Positions 12,201-26,200 are shown, numbered from the stretch's first letter. The stretch is 64,000 nucleotides of DNA from Alisma plantago-aquatica (GCA_963693085.1 OY856409.1:661229591-661293590); one strand, 5' to 3'. Made by a program: numbers and translations. The notes: generated by a model from the letters alone, not told the origin.

Positions 12201-14192
12201 CTTCTATTGTTGCTACTTCTAATGTCTCTGTTAATACTTGATGAGAATTCTAATATGAAATGAATGGTTAAGAAATATGTTGAGTTCAAATTTAACATGC
12301 AATGATTACATTTGAAAACCATAATAAGGGTAAATGCTAGACAATGAGATTATGTCTTGAGATGAAAGCCCACTAATGATGATAAAACCCTGATGCGGTA
12401 ATGCTAGGCAATGAGATTATGTCTTGGGATGAAAGCCCACTGATGATGACTACTATGAGATGATACTAGAAAATGGAAATAGTCATATGTGTTGAAAACT
12501 ACAGATTTGCTATTCTTCTTACTTTAATCTTTGTCTTTTTGATAAGCCTAATCTATTTCATGTTATTCTAGTTACGTGAGAATATACACATATGATACAT
12601 GATGCTTTGACTTCTTTTAATATGAGTAAATGAGATTAATAACAAGTGAAATGATGAAACCTCTTATTAGGTGTTGTGAACATTGTGAGTTTCCCCCGAG
12701 GTCCACACTGGACAAACAAAATGGATCCCCTTGTAGTAATTGATGAATTATGAGAAGGATTTCTAGTATGGATTGAGACCATAAAGGTTTGACCACCAAG
12801 ATTTAGGAGTGTGTCATCTGGAGTGGTTCTGGCTCTAAATCCTTGCTATGAAAGTCTATGTCCATGAGGAATAGACTCTAATGAAATGAAATATGTGAAA
12901 TATGAAAATATGAGAAATGTTCTGATATGTGATATATTGTTTTGTTGGTTCCTATCTCGTGTACCCCGAGATGAGGATGTGAGCCTCTTTAGGGAACCTT
13001 GAGGTGGCCATGATCTGTTTTTGATATCTCAGGGTGGCCAGCTAAACCCTAAGACAGTGACCGCGAGTCATTGACCCAATAATCAGGCGTGGTGACTTCT
13101 ACTTGGCGAGGTACAAGACAAGTAGTTTCAGGGCAAATGACTAAAAGATGAAAGCCATGTAGAATATGATTTGAAAGTTCGTTACATTCCTTGTACTTCT
13201 AGTTGATGATTTACAATTGTTCATTATGTTTCTTGTTGTGGAAGATAATTATGTTGTTATAGAGATTATTTGTTTCATATTCAGATATGTCTTGTTGACA
13301 AGTTGTAAATGTTGGGATTTATGTCCACTCTAAATTTGAGTTGGATTGTTTGATATTTGATAGTACTATTTGGTAGGCATGTCTTATGTGTACTTTAGCT
13401 TCAGGACTGCATCATGTGTTCCTGGTCTGACTGGTGGGGTGTCAAAAATATGATGTTATTATTATGAATTGATTAAAAATGCTTAGAACTTGACTTGTTA
13501 CTCATGTAGAAGGATTATTAATATGAAGTAAGACGTATCTACTAATTTGTTCATAGACATGCTCTAAAATATTTTTTAAAGTTATATTTGGTTTAAGTGA
13601 TTATCTTATTTGTTTGATTAGATTACCATTGTAAACTAGATTTGACTTATTTTAGAACTATATGCTAGACCTTTCAATATCTGCATGTTTCTTTTGAGTT
13701 CATTATATTAAATCTGATGCTGATACAGATACCTAGCTTGAGTGGGAGGTATTCACTCACTAGGGATCTATATGAGTCTCATGAGGTTTTTGCTATCTAG
13801 TGGAGAGGTCATGACAAAGAACACATAAATAGAATAATCTAGATAGATTAGAATGTCCCTGTACTCTCTCTTTCCCATGATGGGTAGTGTATCAATTTTT
13901 TCATTAATGTACTTGTATATGCTATAAACTGAACATCATATGAGAAGTAAGATTTGATTCTAGTTTTAATGGAGTTGGATAAGAATTGTGATATCTCAAT
14001 GTGATGTCCTTGATGTCACATTGGTTTACTAAAATTGTGAAGAAAGAAAAAGGAAAACATTATCTATGATTTTCATATACTATTTTAATTGCCTTTATTG
14101 AGAATTTTTTGCTTGGTTTCATGATTGGGTTTACGTTTTAAGTTTCTCTCTAATGGTTGGCATTTATGCTAACCAAAGGACAGTTCCAGACA
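9267..14192 (+). mobile_element. Element E1, 3' LTR (about 4.9 kb)
   Basis: The LTR begins TGTAATGACCC and ends at CA (14192). It matches 15386-22369 (minus the LINE there) from end to end and 23208-26712 in part. At 4926 bp it is very long compared with the 0.82 kb interior. It contains imperfect tandem units of about 180 bp around 9640-10010, each with the phrase GACAAACTCAG..GACCATG, and a leader-like part at 10130-10530 with splice-like signals. A run around 12310-12450 repeats the phrase ATGAGATTATGTCTTG..ATGAAAGCCCACT twice. No ORF with a known domain is present. Confidence 0.8.
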
Positions 14193-15380
14193 TAGGTAGT
14201 ACCAACATGATGCTGGTGGTAATGAATTTCTCTAATTCATACTTGATTTCTCTATAATGAAGGAAATAATGTAATAGGCAATAGTTAAGTATAGTAAACT
14301 TGAACCAAATGCATGAAAATAAGATAAAATGGATTTAGAAGAGACACTTCAAGCTATTTTGGCAAAAGAAGCATTAAAGACACAAATCAAAGCATTTCCA
14401 ATGAAAACATGCCTAAATTAGCCTAGAATTTGGCAATGAATCATGTACATCAAACTCCCTTAAGCCTTAATATTGATAATCCTCGAGTGCTTTGGATTTA
14501 GTTGAAGTAGTAAAAAATAATATGCATATGTGAACTATGTCATCACATCCATTCTCGACTCACGTACCTAAACTGATCCTCTCCTACCACAGAGCAAACG
14601 ACTACTATACAAGTGACCAATAATGAAACAGCAAACCATCAAAATATAAGTAGTAAACTCTTAAGTAGGCCAAAGCAGAGAGATATTGTGGAAAGTATGA
14701 ACTACCTTGAGTGCATCATAAGATCTCCCTATCTACACTATTCTATTCAAATTATCATCTAAATGGATATAGTTCCCTGGATAATCATAAAAGAAGGGAA
14801 GTAGTTTTATTGACATCTTACCATGAAGAATAGGGGGTGGATGGAATAAGTGGGATGTAATATAATTTATACATAATCCAAGTCATTTATTTAAAGAAAA
14901 ATGATACATCAAAATGATGGGAGACAATGCAATTGAATGTGTCTTAATGCATACTATTTCTAGTCGAATGATGCAGGTTCTAAATGCCTCATCCTAATGA
15001 TGAATAGAGGTGAAGGTGACTTAATGTAAAATTCCACTATCTTATTCTTTATACATGAGAGAAATGGTTCTTTTTTTTTCTCTACATCCTTTTACTCAAT
15101 TCTTCTTTGTGCTTTTATTCCTTTTTCCTTTTTCACCCTTTTATTATCCATACATGAAGGATATGTCTGCTGGGGATTTTTATAAAACTTGGAGTGGGAG
15201 TATGGAAAGATACAAATTAATTGCTATTTCTTGCAGAAAAGATGTAGGAAATATATATATTATACCTTAATCAGTTAAGAAAATACAAAATGCAACTATA
15301 TGAATTTTTTCTTTGATAACTAATCTATATGAACTATTCATGCACTGAATTTTTATTTTCTAATGTAAAGATAAATGACA
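14193..15380. other. Spacer between elements E1 and E2, nothing recognised
   Basis: About 1.2 kb separates the two family-E elements. I see no conserved domain, LTR terminus or RNA gene. A pyrimidine-rich tract at 15060-15150 is followed by a short open frame (to 15270) with an acceptor-like TTGCAG near 15231. This is too little to call an exon. The 3' flank of E1 starts with TAGGT; its partner is outside the window. Confidence 0.5.
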
Positions 15381-15385
15381 TGCTT
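15381..15385. repeat. Target-site duplication TGCTT, left of E2
   Basis: TGCTT immediately precedes the LTR start and is repeated exactly at 26713-26717 after the LTR end. Five bases is the usual Ty3/gypsy integrase duplication. Confidence 0.85.
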
Positions 15386-15758
15386 TGTAACAACCCATTT
15401 TTTGATTAATCATCTAATTGGGGTTTACTTGAATGATTGCATGCTTAACTAAATTGACCATTGTTTAAGCTTGAGTTAATGATGGTAGTCTAACTATGAT
15501 TCCTTAAACCAAATAAAATATTCTAATCATGCTTTAACTTTGAATAATTAGGGTTTGATATTGAAAACCCTAATCGGACAAACTAGGGTTTTGGTAGAAC
15601 ATGAATACAAAATTTGATAAGTATAATGGTGCACTAAATGATTTTTAGCATTTTATATACAAATTTTATTTAGTTGAAATTGGGATATATTTTGTGTAAC
15701 TCAATTTTTAGTGTTCTTGTAAAATATCATAATTTTTGAAGAATTTTTGAACCTATTT

Positions 15759-15793
15759 GTCGACTGAGTTTCCCCACGACAAACTCAGTCGAC
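15759..15793. promoter_or_regulatory. Perfect 13-bp inverted repeat in the E2 LTR
   Basis: GTCGACTGAGTTT, a 9-base loop (CCCCACGAC), then AAACTCAGTCGAC form a perfect hairpin or palindromic binding site. Related, less perfect versions occur in the other family-E LTRs near 9637, 9835, 17980, 23577 and 23775, inside the tandem units. Its role is unknown; an upstream enhancer in U3 is one possibility. Confidence 0.5.
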
Positions 15794-15894
15794 CATGCGT
15801 TCAGGTTGAAATATAGCAGTCTGGTATTTGAATTTTATCTTTTTACTGGGACATCCAATTGATATCAAATTTTAACTATTTTCGGAAAACTCTA

Positions 15895-17921
15895 TTTTTT
15901 TTATAACAGGGCCAATCCTGTTCATTACTCAATATAATCAGAAATTACATAGTTTAAGAGGGACTGAGGGATATCCCTAGCCTCATTAGTGTACATGAAG
16001 TTTCCATCTTTTGCAAGCTTGGCTACTTCATGTGCCACCGTATTATAGGATCGACAAACATGCATAAAGGAAATAGAAATAAAATCAGCAGTAAGGGCTC
16101 TAATGTCCTCGACAATCAGACCAAGGTGGTCCCTCCTCTCCGTCAGTGTAGTCAGTGCCGCAATGACCGTGATCGAATCGGACTCGACCTCCACTCTCGT
16201 CCACCCTTGCTGACGTGCAAGTTAGACGCCTTCCGAAACAGCTACCGCCTCACACAAGTCCACACTCCACACTCCCCACAACTGACGTCCTCGAAAAGCT
16301 GCTGCCCACCCCATGTGGTCTCATCCCACAGTGCCCACTCCCGTCCTCGTGCCAGTCTTCGTCGCTGCGTCAGTGTTAATCTTCACTATCCCCATCCCCT
16401 ACCTCTTCCATCGCTTAACAGCACTGGTACTCTGCGGCTGCTGCTGTCCCTGTGACAGTGCCCGTGCACTCCATGCATCAAGGATGTATGCCTGTGCTGC
16501 CCTGGTAAAGAAAGATAGACATCTCCCATCATTCTGGAACACTTTATGATTTCTATATGTCCACAACCCCCACATATTGGCGACTGCATCCGTAAACTCC
16601 TACTGATCTAACCCATCATGTAGCTCCAGAAGCATCTGCCTAGGCGATTGGATATGAGCCGATGCAGTAATAATAGCCGCAGGTGTCGAGCTCCATAATT
16701 TCCTAGCTTCTACACAACAAAAGAGCATATGTTGGACTGTCTCCTTCTCCTCATGGCACAAAGGACACATGCCATCCACGGGGCAATGTCTGTCAAGCAA
16801 TCTACCCATAGTAGCCATACCATCGGTAACCACCCTCCATAATAAGTGTGCAACCTTCAGCGGACAAGAAGAATCCCATACAACCTTCCAGATCTGCTCA
16901 GCATTCTCCCGTCTAGATTCAATAAATTCCCTCTTCCCTAGTAGCCCCAACCAATATGCCGACCTGGTAATAAAATTTCCTCTTCTATCTGGCCACCAAT
17001 ATAAGGAATCCTCTGGAAGTCTGGTGCTAATAGGAGTGCTCGCAATCAGCCCGCACACCTCCATCGAAAAAAATTGCTGGACCATCTCCATGTTCCATCC
17101 TGATGTGTGCGGATTTATCAAGTCACTAACCATAGAAGGCTGCCATATAGACGTGTCCTGTGCTATCGCCAACTCTCCATGATATTCGTGTATCCAGCTG
17201 TCCTCCCAAGCTCTAATGCTCTCTCCATTCACCACTCTCCATTTTGTCCCTTCAAGAACCACAACTTTTTTCGCCCAGAGACTTCTCCAAGTGTAGCTAG
17301 GATTGTACCCCCTAGCCACTTCTAAAATAGAAGTGGAAGGAAAATACCGTGCCTTGAGGACCCTGTATGCCAGTGAAGATTTCATGGTCAATAGCCTCCA
17401 CACCTATTTTGACAACAACGCTTGGTTAAAAACATGCATGTTTCTAAAACCAAGCCCACCTTCTCTTTTCATCTTGCACAAAGACGCCCAACATTGCCAT
17501 GATATTTTTCGCTCATTATCTTTAGCTCCCCACCAAAATCTAGAAATACAACTCTGAATCTCATCCAGTGTCCCTACGGGTATCTGAGACACACTCATGA
17601 TATAGGAAGGAATCACCTGCACAATGGACTTAATCAACACTTCCTTGCCTGGCTTAGATAGCAACTTTTCTTTCCAGCCCTGTAGTTTCTTCCAGATCCT
17701 ATCTTTAATGAAGTGGAACACCTGTTTCTTTGACCTCCCAATGACTGTGGGCAACCCCAAGTATTTTGTGTGTCTGTCAACTTCTTGGACACCTAGCTGA
17801 ATTTAATAGCCTCCCTTATGTCCCGTGGAACTCTCTTACTAAAAGCAACCTCCGTCTTCAAAAGATTAATTTTTTGACTCGACGCCTGCTCATACTGGCT
17901 AATAATATTATCTACATTTAG
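15895..17921 (-). pseudogene. 5'-truncated LINE insertion (RT end, zf-RVT, RNase H)
   Basis: This reads on the minus strand inside the E2 5' LTR, with the 3' poly(A) visible as eight T at 15895-15902. Reading downward from 17920: the RT thumb region (YEQASSQKINLLKTEVAFSK, after a frameshift KYLGLPTVIGR, then FWWGAKDNERKISW), the connection WRLLTMKSSLAYRVLKARYF, the zinc-binding domain (PLKVAHLLWR, CPLCHEEKETVQHMLFCC), and an RNase H-like C-terminus (KINTDAATKTGT, MEVESDSITVIAAL, YNTVAHEVAKLA). The RNase H tail separates it from the LINE at 29-35 kb. In-frame stops lie at 17404 and 16600, and there is a frameshift near 17765. Endonuclease and RT catalytic motifs are missing. I found no convincing target duplication. 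Confidence 0.85.
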
Positions 17922-18436
17922 GTTTTAGATATACTTTTGAATTAGAATAATTTTTGGATGATGTTTGAGTTCTACAAAGTGTGACGTCTTCTGAGTTTCT
18001 TATTAGAAAGAACTTGATCGACCATGGTATAGACTATAGTATAGTAGTTTCATATTTGATTTTTATTTGTTTATTTGTAACTCTTAATGATATGAAATTT
18101 TTACTAGATCTCTAAAATTCCATTTCACACGACCTGCTGAAGTGTAACAATTTTTTGGAGGAGGTTTGATCTATCAGAAAATGATTTTTGGTAACATTTC
18201 TTTTATGACAAAAAAATCTATTGAAATAAAAGAAAGTAAAGTTGGGTCAACTTGCAATTGACCCAAGCACCTTAATTGATCTATACAAGCAACCTAGCAC
18301 CCAATGAGATCTCATATTTCATCATTCCTATTAGAGATACAAAATTCTAGAAAGAGGGGAGAGCTAGGGTTTTGAGAGGAGAAAGTGATGAAGATGTTGA
18401 CCTAGGGTTTTATCATCTAAGAAATGATGAAATCAA

Positions 18437-18682
18437 GTAAGTTTAACTTCTTTGCATAGACTTTCATGGTGAATCATTACATTTCAATATTCAGTCCCCC
18501 CCTTTGATTTGATTCAAAATGATACCAAATCTCCCTCTTTTCTCACTCTTTCTCTCCTATTCCCCATTTCTAGGGTTTTTGAGTTAAGAGAAGGAAAAAA
18601 TGGATTCAATTGCTAGAGTTTGATTGGATTTCTAGAAATTCAATATATGGACTACATTTTAAAGTTTCTTGTGACCCTAGGT
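18437..18682 (+). promoter_or_regulatory. Leader with splice-like signals and a 7-codon ORF, E2 LTR
   Basis: A donor-like A/GTAAGT (18437), a pyrimidine-rich acceptor ending TTTCTAG (18573), a short ORF starting ATGGATTCAATTGC at 18600 (MDSIARV then stop), and a second donor CCTAG/GTGAGT (18681) occur in this order. The E1 3' LTR has the same layout (10273, 10412, 10440), with the last donor damaged. The E2 3' LTR keeps the acceptor (24364), the short ORF (24391) and the second donor (24472). A spliced leader is inferred, not shown. Confidence 0.35.
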
Positions 18683-21600
18683 GAGTATTTATCTCCCTTT
18701 AATCTATGTATCTAGGTTGAAAGCCTAATTCTATTCGGCTTAGAAGCCTTTCTTATATCTGTATGTGATTGGGTATTGACTTGGAAAGATACTATAGAAT
18801 TAAATTATAGTGATTTTGATTATTTCTCATTTAATTGAATTTGCTTAGTTTATGATATATTTATTGCTTGTCCCATGGAAAGTTATATGGATAAAGGACT
18901 ATGCTATTTCATGTGAACATTGCCAAAAAATCAACTTGATGCCCGATATACTTGGGAACTGAATTGATATGTTTAGAATCATACTTGAATTCTATTAATA
19001 TGAATTATACAAATGTATTGTTGAATCTTACTAAAATTGAATATGATATATACATAAAGATCAGTATGGGGTGGAAATATTCCATGTTTAGGATTTGTGT
19101 TGAGGGATTGAATCAAATGAGCTAATGAATTAATGCATTCTTATAATTTATGAATGAAATATGTGGAAATGGAAGCTAGGGTTTCCATATGTGTGAATAT
19201 CCCTAATGAACCCCTATGCACTATATTGGAATTAATAAATGGTATGATTTTTATGATATGTTGAACTAAGAATTAATTCTTGAAAACCCTAGAAGTTTGG
19301 TGTTAATATGAGTAAGAGTGATAAAGTTAGAAATTGCATATAATGTTGTAAATGTGATGAAATGTTGAATTGTAGGCATTAATACTTCAATTGATTATGA
19401 TGAATCTTACTAATATGATCTAATCCTAATGCATCTATTTTAGTATAACTTATGGAATAATGAGTAACCCTAATGTGAATGTGTGTCCGTTTATACAGGC
19501 TACAAAACAATGAATTGGGAAGGATATTAGATATTATGATGTAAGAAGATGTAACCTAATCCATTCCTTTAAGATAAAGTGAGTAGTATTATAATAGATA
19601 AACGATCTTTTTTAATTACAAGAATGCCATTGGAAGTCAATTACATGGTACACTCAATTAATTACAAGGAAGGATATGGATAAGAATGACTTAATGGTGG
19701 TGACAAGTTAAAAAAGAAGTTAGTGAAATGTGTGTGATGAATTATGTATTCTACATATTTTTGTTACATGTGTGTTGACCTAAATTTCATATAATATATT
19801 GAAATCAAATTATGAAGGATTTCACAAAGAGACAGAGAAACTTTATATATTAAGTAAATTTAGAATGATTGACTTGAATCATAGTAGTGAACATCATATA
19901 AAAGAAGTTATGACTAATGATCATCAAATGAAAGAAAAAGTAAGAAAAACATAGTTGGATCTAATATCCCAACCCTAACCCTAATACGATGATCTATGTG
20001 ACAATAGTGAATTATGTTCTAAAATGAGGAATTGAGGAATTTACATAAATATAGTCTATGTAAATTACAAGACGAAGTTCAAGGATGTGATGAATTCATA
20101 AGAATTCAGGTTTAGATTCTAATTGTTTATAGACACTTGCATTCTAATAATGGCATAATCTGATGAATTTCAAATGAGATTACACATGTGATGGACAACA
20201 ACCCTAGTTAAATAATGGTAAATAGTAAATAGGGAGTATTAAGTTTGTTATGTATGTTTAAGCTAGATATGTATTCATATCTACATAAATGGAATGAGAT
20301 ATATATGTTGCATGATGAACCTAACCTGAGTATGATGAACGAAACAATATGTCTATACACTTATATTGTTTCTAGTTTTAATGTCTTTGTGAATGTTGCA
20401 TGAAAACTATGATTTTAAATGAACGTATAAGAAATATGTTGTGATGGAATTAACATGCTTTGGTTACTTTTGAGAAACCCTAATGCGGGTAAATACTACA
20501 CAATGAGATTATATATCAGGCTAAAAGTGTAGTGATGATGATAAAACCCTGATGGGGGTAAATGTTAGACAATAAGATTTAGTCTTGGGCTGAAAGCCCC
20601 CTGATGATGACTGCTAGGAGATGATGTGGAAATGCAAAGAATTATGTGTGTTGCAAATTACAAATTATTGTGATTCTTGTTTTGGTCATTGTCTTCCTTG
20701 ATTTGCCCAATCACTTCATGTTATTCTAGTTACACGAGAATATACACATATGATACATGGTGTTTTGAATTCTTTTAATATGAGTAAATGTGACTAATAA
20801 CAAGTGAAATGATGACACATCTAGTTAGGTGCCCTGAAAATCGTGAATTTTCCCTGAGGACCACACTGGGGAAACAAAACAAATCTCCTTGTAGTAATAA
20901 ATGAATTATGAGAAGGATTTTTAGAGTGTGGATCAAGAACTTTAAGGTTAGAACACTGGGATTTAGGAGTGAGTCATCTGGAGTGGCTCTTGACCTAAAT
21001 CCTTTCTCTAAAAGTATATATCCATGAGGAATAAACTCTAATGAAATGAAATATCTAAAATATGACAATATGATAAATGTTGTAATATGTGATATATTGT
21101 CTTCATGGTTCCTATCTAGTGTACCCAAGATGAGGATGTGAGTCTCCTTAGGCAACCTTGAGGTAGCTAGGGTCTGTTGTTGATATCTTAGGGTGTCCGT
21201 ATAAACCCTAAGATAGTGATGGTGAGTCATTGACATGAGAATCCGGTGTGGCGACTTCTCCATTGCGAGGTACAAGTAAAGCAATTTCAGGGAAAATGAA
21301 TAAAAATGACAATTTGTGAAGAATATGCCTTGAATGTTGTCACATTCCTTGTACCGCTAGATGATAAGCTGCCATTGTTGATTATGTTTCTTATTGTGGA
21401 AAATAATAATTCTATTATATAGATTATCTTTTTCATATTCTGATATGTTTGTTGACAAATATTAAATGTTGGGATTTATATCCACTCTAAATATGATTTG
21501 GAGAGCTTGCTATTTGATAGTACTGATTAATAGAAATGTCATATGTGTACTTTAGCTTTAGGACTATAATATGTGTTCCTGGTCCGATTGGTGGTGTCAC

Positions 21601-22369
21601 AGAGATGATGTTATTGTTATGTATTGTTTCTAAATGCTTCAATCTTGATTTGTCACTCATGCTAAAGGTTTGTCATATTGAATTAAGTAGCATCTACCAA
21701 TTTGTTCATAGACACGCCCTAAAGATATATTTTTAAGGATTTATTTTGGTCTAAGTGATCATTTCATCTATTGATTAGATTATTATCATAAACTGGATTT
21801 GAATAGATGGTATAACTATATGTTAGACTTTTGATTATGTCCAAGTTTCTTTTAAATTCATTATACTTATTTGATGTTGATGCATGCACTCATCTTGACT
21901 GGGAGATATTCACTCACTAGATCTCTATATGAGTCTCATGAGGTTGTTTCAAATGTTTTTAGGTATAATGCTATCAAATGGGGAGGCCGTGCCAAAGAAG
22001 ATATAAATAAAATAATCTAGATAGATTATATTTTCCTTGTACACTCTCTTTCCTGGGATGGGTAGTATATTGAGTTTATTCTTTCATGCACTTAGATTTG
22101 ATGTAAATTGAACTACTTGTGATTAGTAACACTTGATTCTAGTTTTAATGTAATTGAATAAGATCATGGTATCTTAATGTGATGTCCTTAACGTGTCATT
22201 ATTTTACAAGATTTTATGAGGAAGAAAAAGGAAAAACTTATCTCAGATTTTGTATACTATTTAATCATCTTTGTCGAGAATTAGTTATTTGGTTTCATAA
22301 TATGGGTTTAGGTTTAGAGATTTTCTCTAATGTTAGGCATTTATGCTAATGAAATGAGAGGTCATAACA

Positions 22370-23207
22370 ATGTGGTATCAGAGCCTAGGTTAGATGAGTC
22401 TGTAGTGACAATTGGATCTATGACTAAATAATTAAATGGATGCTGAACAAAACCTAAATGATATGCATACTGACTGAACTTAGTATCTAGATACTGTAGT
22501 CAAGTATTTAGGTATTGAGATAAGCTAGTACGAAACTACTAACTGTACTTCTTCTGGATGCCCTAACCCAACATTCAGATGAAGATAGGTTGGGAGTATA
22601 AGAATATGTATGATTGTATAAAAGGGCAAAATGGTGAAAAAGAACGGATTACATAATTCAATATGATTCCTAATACAAGCATGAAATTTCATATGCAAAG
22701 TTGAAAGTGTAATATGGATTATGAAGATAATCCATAATGAATTTGAACATGTAGTATGAATTTGAAATTATAAGATAAAGTTGATAACTAAGGATAAAGC
22801 CCATTACATGATCTTCTTCATGAAGAAAACTAATGAATGCATATAATAATGCATAATGAACTATAATTTTGATCTATGAGATACATAATCCAAATTTAAA
22901 AGAGTATGAAAGGTGAAGTGAATCACATCTTGATAAGTGATGTACTACTAAATTTTTTAATTAAGTTTTTTTAGCACTCAAGGAGAGATATGATGATGGT
23001 AAGGGATGAAATATTTGTCCAATGTCAGTAAATTCATAATTTTAATGTAGAAGATCTAAGAACCAAGAAAATGACGTCGTATGAAAGAAAGATAAAATAG
23101 AAAACCTTCTAACTGGATGAAAACTAAGTTGAATGATTATATGATATAATATTATTCGAGATCTTTTCATGGATTTTAGGACGAAATCCTAAACAGAGAG
23201 GAAAATT
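22370..23207 (+). mobile_element. Element E2 interior, 0.84 kb, non-coding
   Basis: This is the whole interior of E2. It parallels the E1 interior in order and content and has no ORF or gag/pol motif. It ends with GGACGAAATCC and a purine tract (AAACAGAGAGGAAAATT, 23191-23207) directly before the 3' LTR. Confidence 0.85.
22373..22390 (+). other. Element E2 primer-binding site (tRNA-iMet)
   Basis: TGGTATCAGAGCCTAGGT lies three bases after the 5' LTR end. The first 13 bases match the complement of the initiator tRNA-Met 3' end exactly. Confidence 0.9.
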
Positions 23208-26200
23208 TGTAAGAACTAGTTTTCAGATTAATCATCTAATTAGGGTTTACTTGGATGATTGCATGCTTAACTAAATTGAATTATTTGAGCTTGAGTTGAT
23301 GAAGGCAGTCTAATTATGATTCTTTATACCTAATAAAATATTCTAACCATGCTTTGACTTTGAATAATTAGAGTTTGATAATTGTAAAATTCTAATTGGA
23401 CAAAATAGAGTTTTGGTAGCATATGAATACATAATTTGATAAGTATAGTGGTGCACTAAATGATTTTTAGTATTTTCTGTACAACATTGTTCTAGTTGAA
23501 ATTTGCACATAGTTTGAGTAACTCAATTTTTAGTGTTCTTTTAAAATATTAGAATTTGAATTTTTTTTGACCTATTTGTCGGCCTAGTTTTCCCAGGACA
23601 AACTCAGCCGACCATGCATTTAGGTTGAAATATAGCAGTGTAGTATTTGAATTTTATCTTTTTATTAATACATCGAATTGATTCCAAATTTCAATTGTTG
23701 TTAAGAAACTTCACTTTAGGTATCCCTTTAAATTTTTATAAAATTTTTGGATGATTTTTGATTCCTACAGAGTGTGGTGTCGGTCAAGTTTCTTATAGAA
23801 ACAACTCAACTGACCGTGATGTAGACTACAATATAGTAGCGTAGTATTTTATTTTTATTTAATTATTAGTAATAATGATCTCAAAATTTTTATTGAAGCT
23901 CTAAAAAATATTATCACACAATATGCTAAAGTTGAACATTTTTAGAGGATGTTTGACCTATTAAATAAATGATTTCCAGAAATATTTTATTTATGGTGGA
24001 AAAATCTGTTGAAGTAAAAGAAAGTGTAAAGTTCAGTCAATTTTGCAATTGACCGAAGCACCTTAATTGATTGATATGAGCAACCTAGCACACAAGGAGA
24101 ACTCATATTTTTTCATTCCTGTTAGAGAAATGAAATTCTAGAGTGAGAGGAGAGCTAGGGTTTTGAGCGGTGAAAGTGGTGGAGATGTTGGCCTAGGGTT
24201 TTATCATCTGATAAATGATGACAAAAAAGTTTAGCTTCTTTGCATAGACTTTCATGGTGAATATTCTCTCAAATGTAAATATTTCGTCCCTTTTCATATT
24301 TGATTAGAAATGATATCAAATATCTCACTTTTCTCACTCTTTCTCTCATATTCTCCATTTCTAGGGTTTCTGAGTTGAGAGGAGGAAGAAATGGATTCAA
24401 TTGCTAGAGCTTGATTGATTTTCTAGAAACTCAAGATATGAACTACATTTTTAAGTTTCTTGTAACCTTAGGTGAGTGTTTATCTCCCTCTTAAGTTTTG
24501 TATTCATTTTGAAAGCATAATTCTATCTATAGCTAAAATAGTCAAAAACCTTGCTTGTATTTGTATGTGACCGGGTGTTGATTTGGAAGGATATTAGGGA
24601 ATCAATTTATACTGATTTCAATTATTTCTCATTGAATTGAATTTTCTTAGTTCCTGATATATTGATTGACATTCCATGGATATTTCTATGAAAAGAGGAC
24701 TATGCTATTTCATGTGAACATTTCCTAAAAATCAGCCCAATGTCCGATATGCTTGGTAATTGAATTGATATGTATCAAATCATACTTGAATTGTATTAGA
24801 ATGAATTATACAAGTGTATTGTTGAGTCTTACTAAAATTTAATATGATATATACATAAATATTAGTAAGAGGTGGTAATATTCTATGTTTAGGGTTTGTG
24901 TTGAGGGATTGAATCAAATGAGCTAATGAATCAATGTATGCTTACAATTGATGAACGAAATATGTAGAAATGGAAACTAGGGTTTCCATGTGTGTTAATA
25001 TATTTAGTGAACCCCTATGCACCATAAAGGTATTACTGAATGATATGATTTTTATGATATGATGAAATAATATTGAATTCTTGATAATGCTAAAAGTTTC
25101 GTATTAAGACGAGTATGAGTGATACAGCTAGAACTTGCATATAATGTTGTAAATGTGATGAAATGTTGAGTTATAGGCATCACTACTTAAATTTAAGATG
25201 ATGAATATTACTAATACGATCTCATCCTAATGCATCAATTATAGTATAACTTATGGAATAATGAGTAACCTTAACATGAATGTGTGTCCTTTTATATAGG
25301 CTACATAACTATGAACTGGGAAGAATGATTAGAGATTATGATGTAAGAAGATGTAACCAATCCATTCCTTTAAGATAAAGAAAGTAGTATTACAAGGGAT
25401 AAATGATATTTGTTAATTAAAAGAATTCCATTGGAAGTCAATGACATGGTACACTAAACTAATTATAAGAAAGGAGATGTATAAGAATGACAGAATGGTG
25501 GTGACAAGTTAAAAATGAAATTAACGAAATGTGTATGATGAAGTGGGTAGTGTATATATTTTTATTACATGTATGTTGACCTAAATTGCATGTAATATAT
25601 TGAAATCAGATTATGACAGATTTCAATGAGATAAAAAATTTATTAATTAAGTAAATTTATAATGATTGATTCCAAGCATAGTAGTGAGCATCATATGAAA
25701 GAAGCTATGACTTCTAACTATCAAATGAAGGAATAAAACCATAGTTGGATGTAATATCCTAACCCTAATATGATGAGCTATGTGACAATAATAAATTATG
25801 TTCTAAAATGAGGAATGAAGGAATTTACATAAGTATATTCTATGTAAATTACAAGATGTTCAAGGATGTGATTAATTTGTAAGTATACACATTTGGATTG
25901 TAATTGTCTATAGACATTTGTATTGTAAGAATGGAATAATCTTATGGATTTCAAATGAGATTACACATGTGATGGACAATAACCCTAATTGAAAATTGGT
26001 AAATAATAACTTTTGTCATATTGAATTTAATTAGCATCTACTAGTTTGTTGATAAACATGCTCTAAAGATATTTTTTACATATTTGATTTGGTCCAAGTG
26101 ATCATCTATTATGATTGATTAAATTATTATCATAAACTAGATTTTATTAGATGCTAGAACTATCTGTTGGATTTTCATTATCTCCAAGTTTCGTTTAAGT

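Larger units (their letters stand above)
15386..22369 (+). mobile_element. Element E2, 5' LTR (with LINE inside)
   Basis: The LTR starts TGTAACAACCC and ends ATAACA. Without the LINE at 15895-17921 it is about 4.96 kb, which agrees with the E1 3' LTR. Blocks in the same order as E1 include the GTTTACTTG..GATTGCATGC start, a hairpin region, the leader with splice-like signals (18360-18700), the twin GAGATTATATATCAGG/AATAAGATTTAGTCTTGGG blocks near 20505-20600, and the GTTGGGATTTAT..CCACTC tail. Confidence 0.85.

Noticed and set aside
16030..17557. Several plus-strand frames of 70-140 codons
   Set aside because: They are shadows of the minus-strand LINE coding sequence, which has RT, zinc and RNase H motifs.
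15890..17925. Target-site duplication for the LINE in the E2 LTR (CTCTATTT versus CTACATTT)
   Set aside because: The match is too imperfect, and the empty-site comparison with other LTRs does not settle it.
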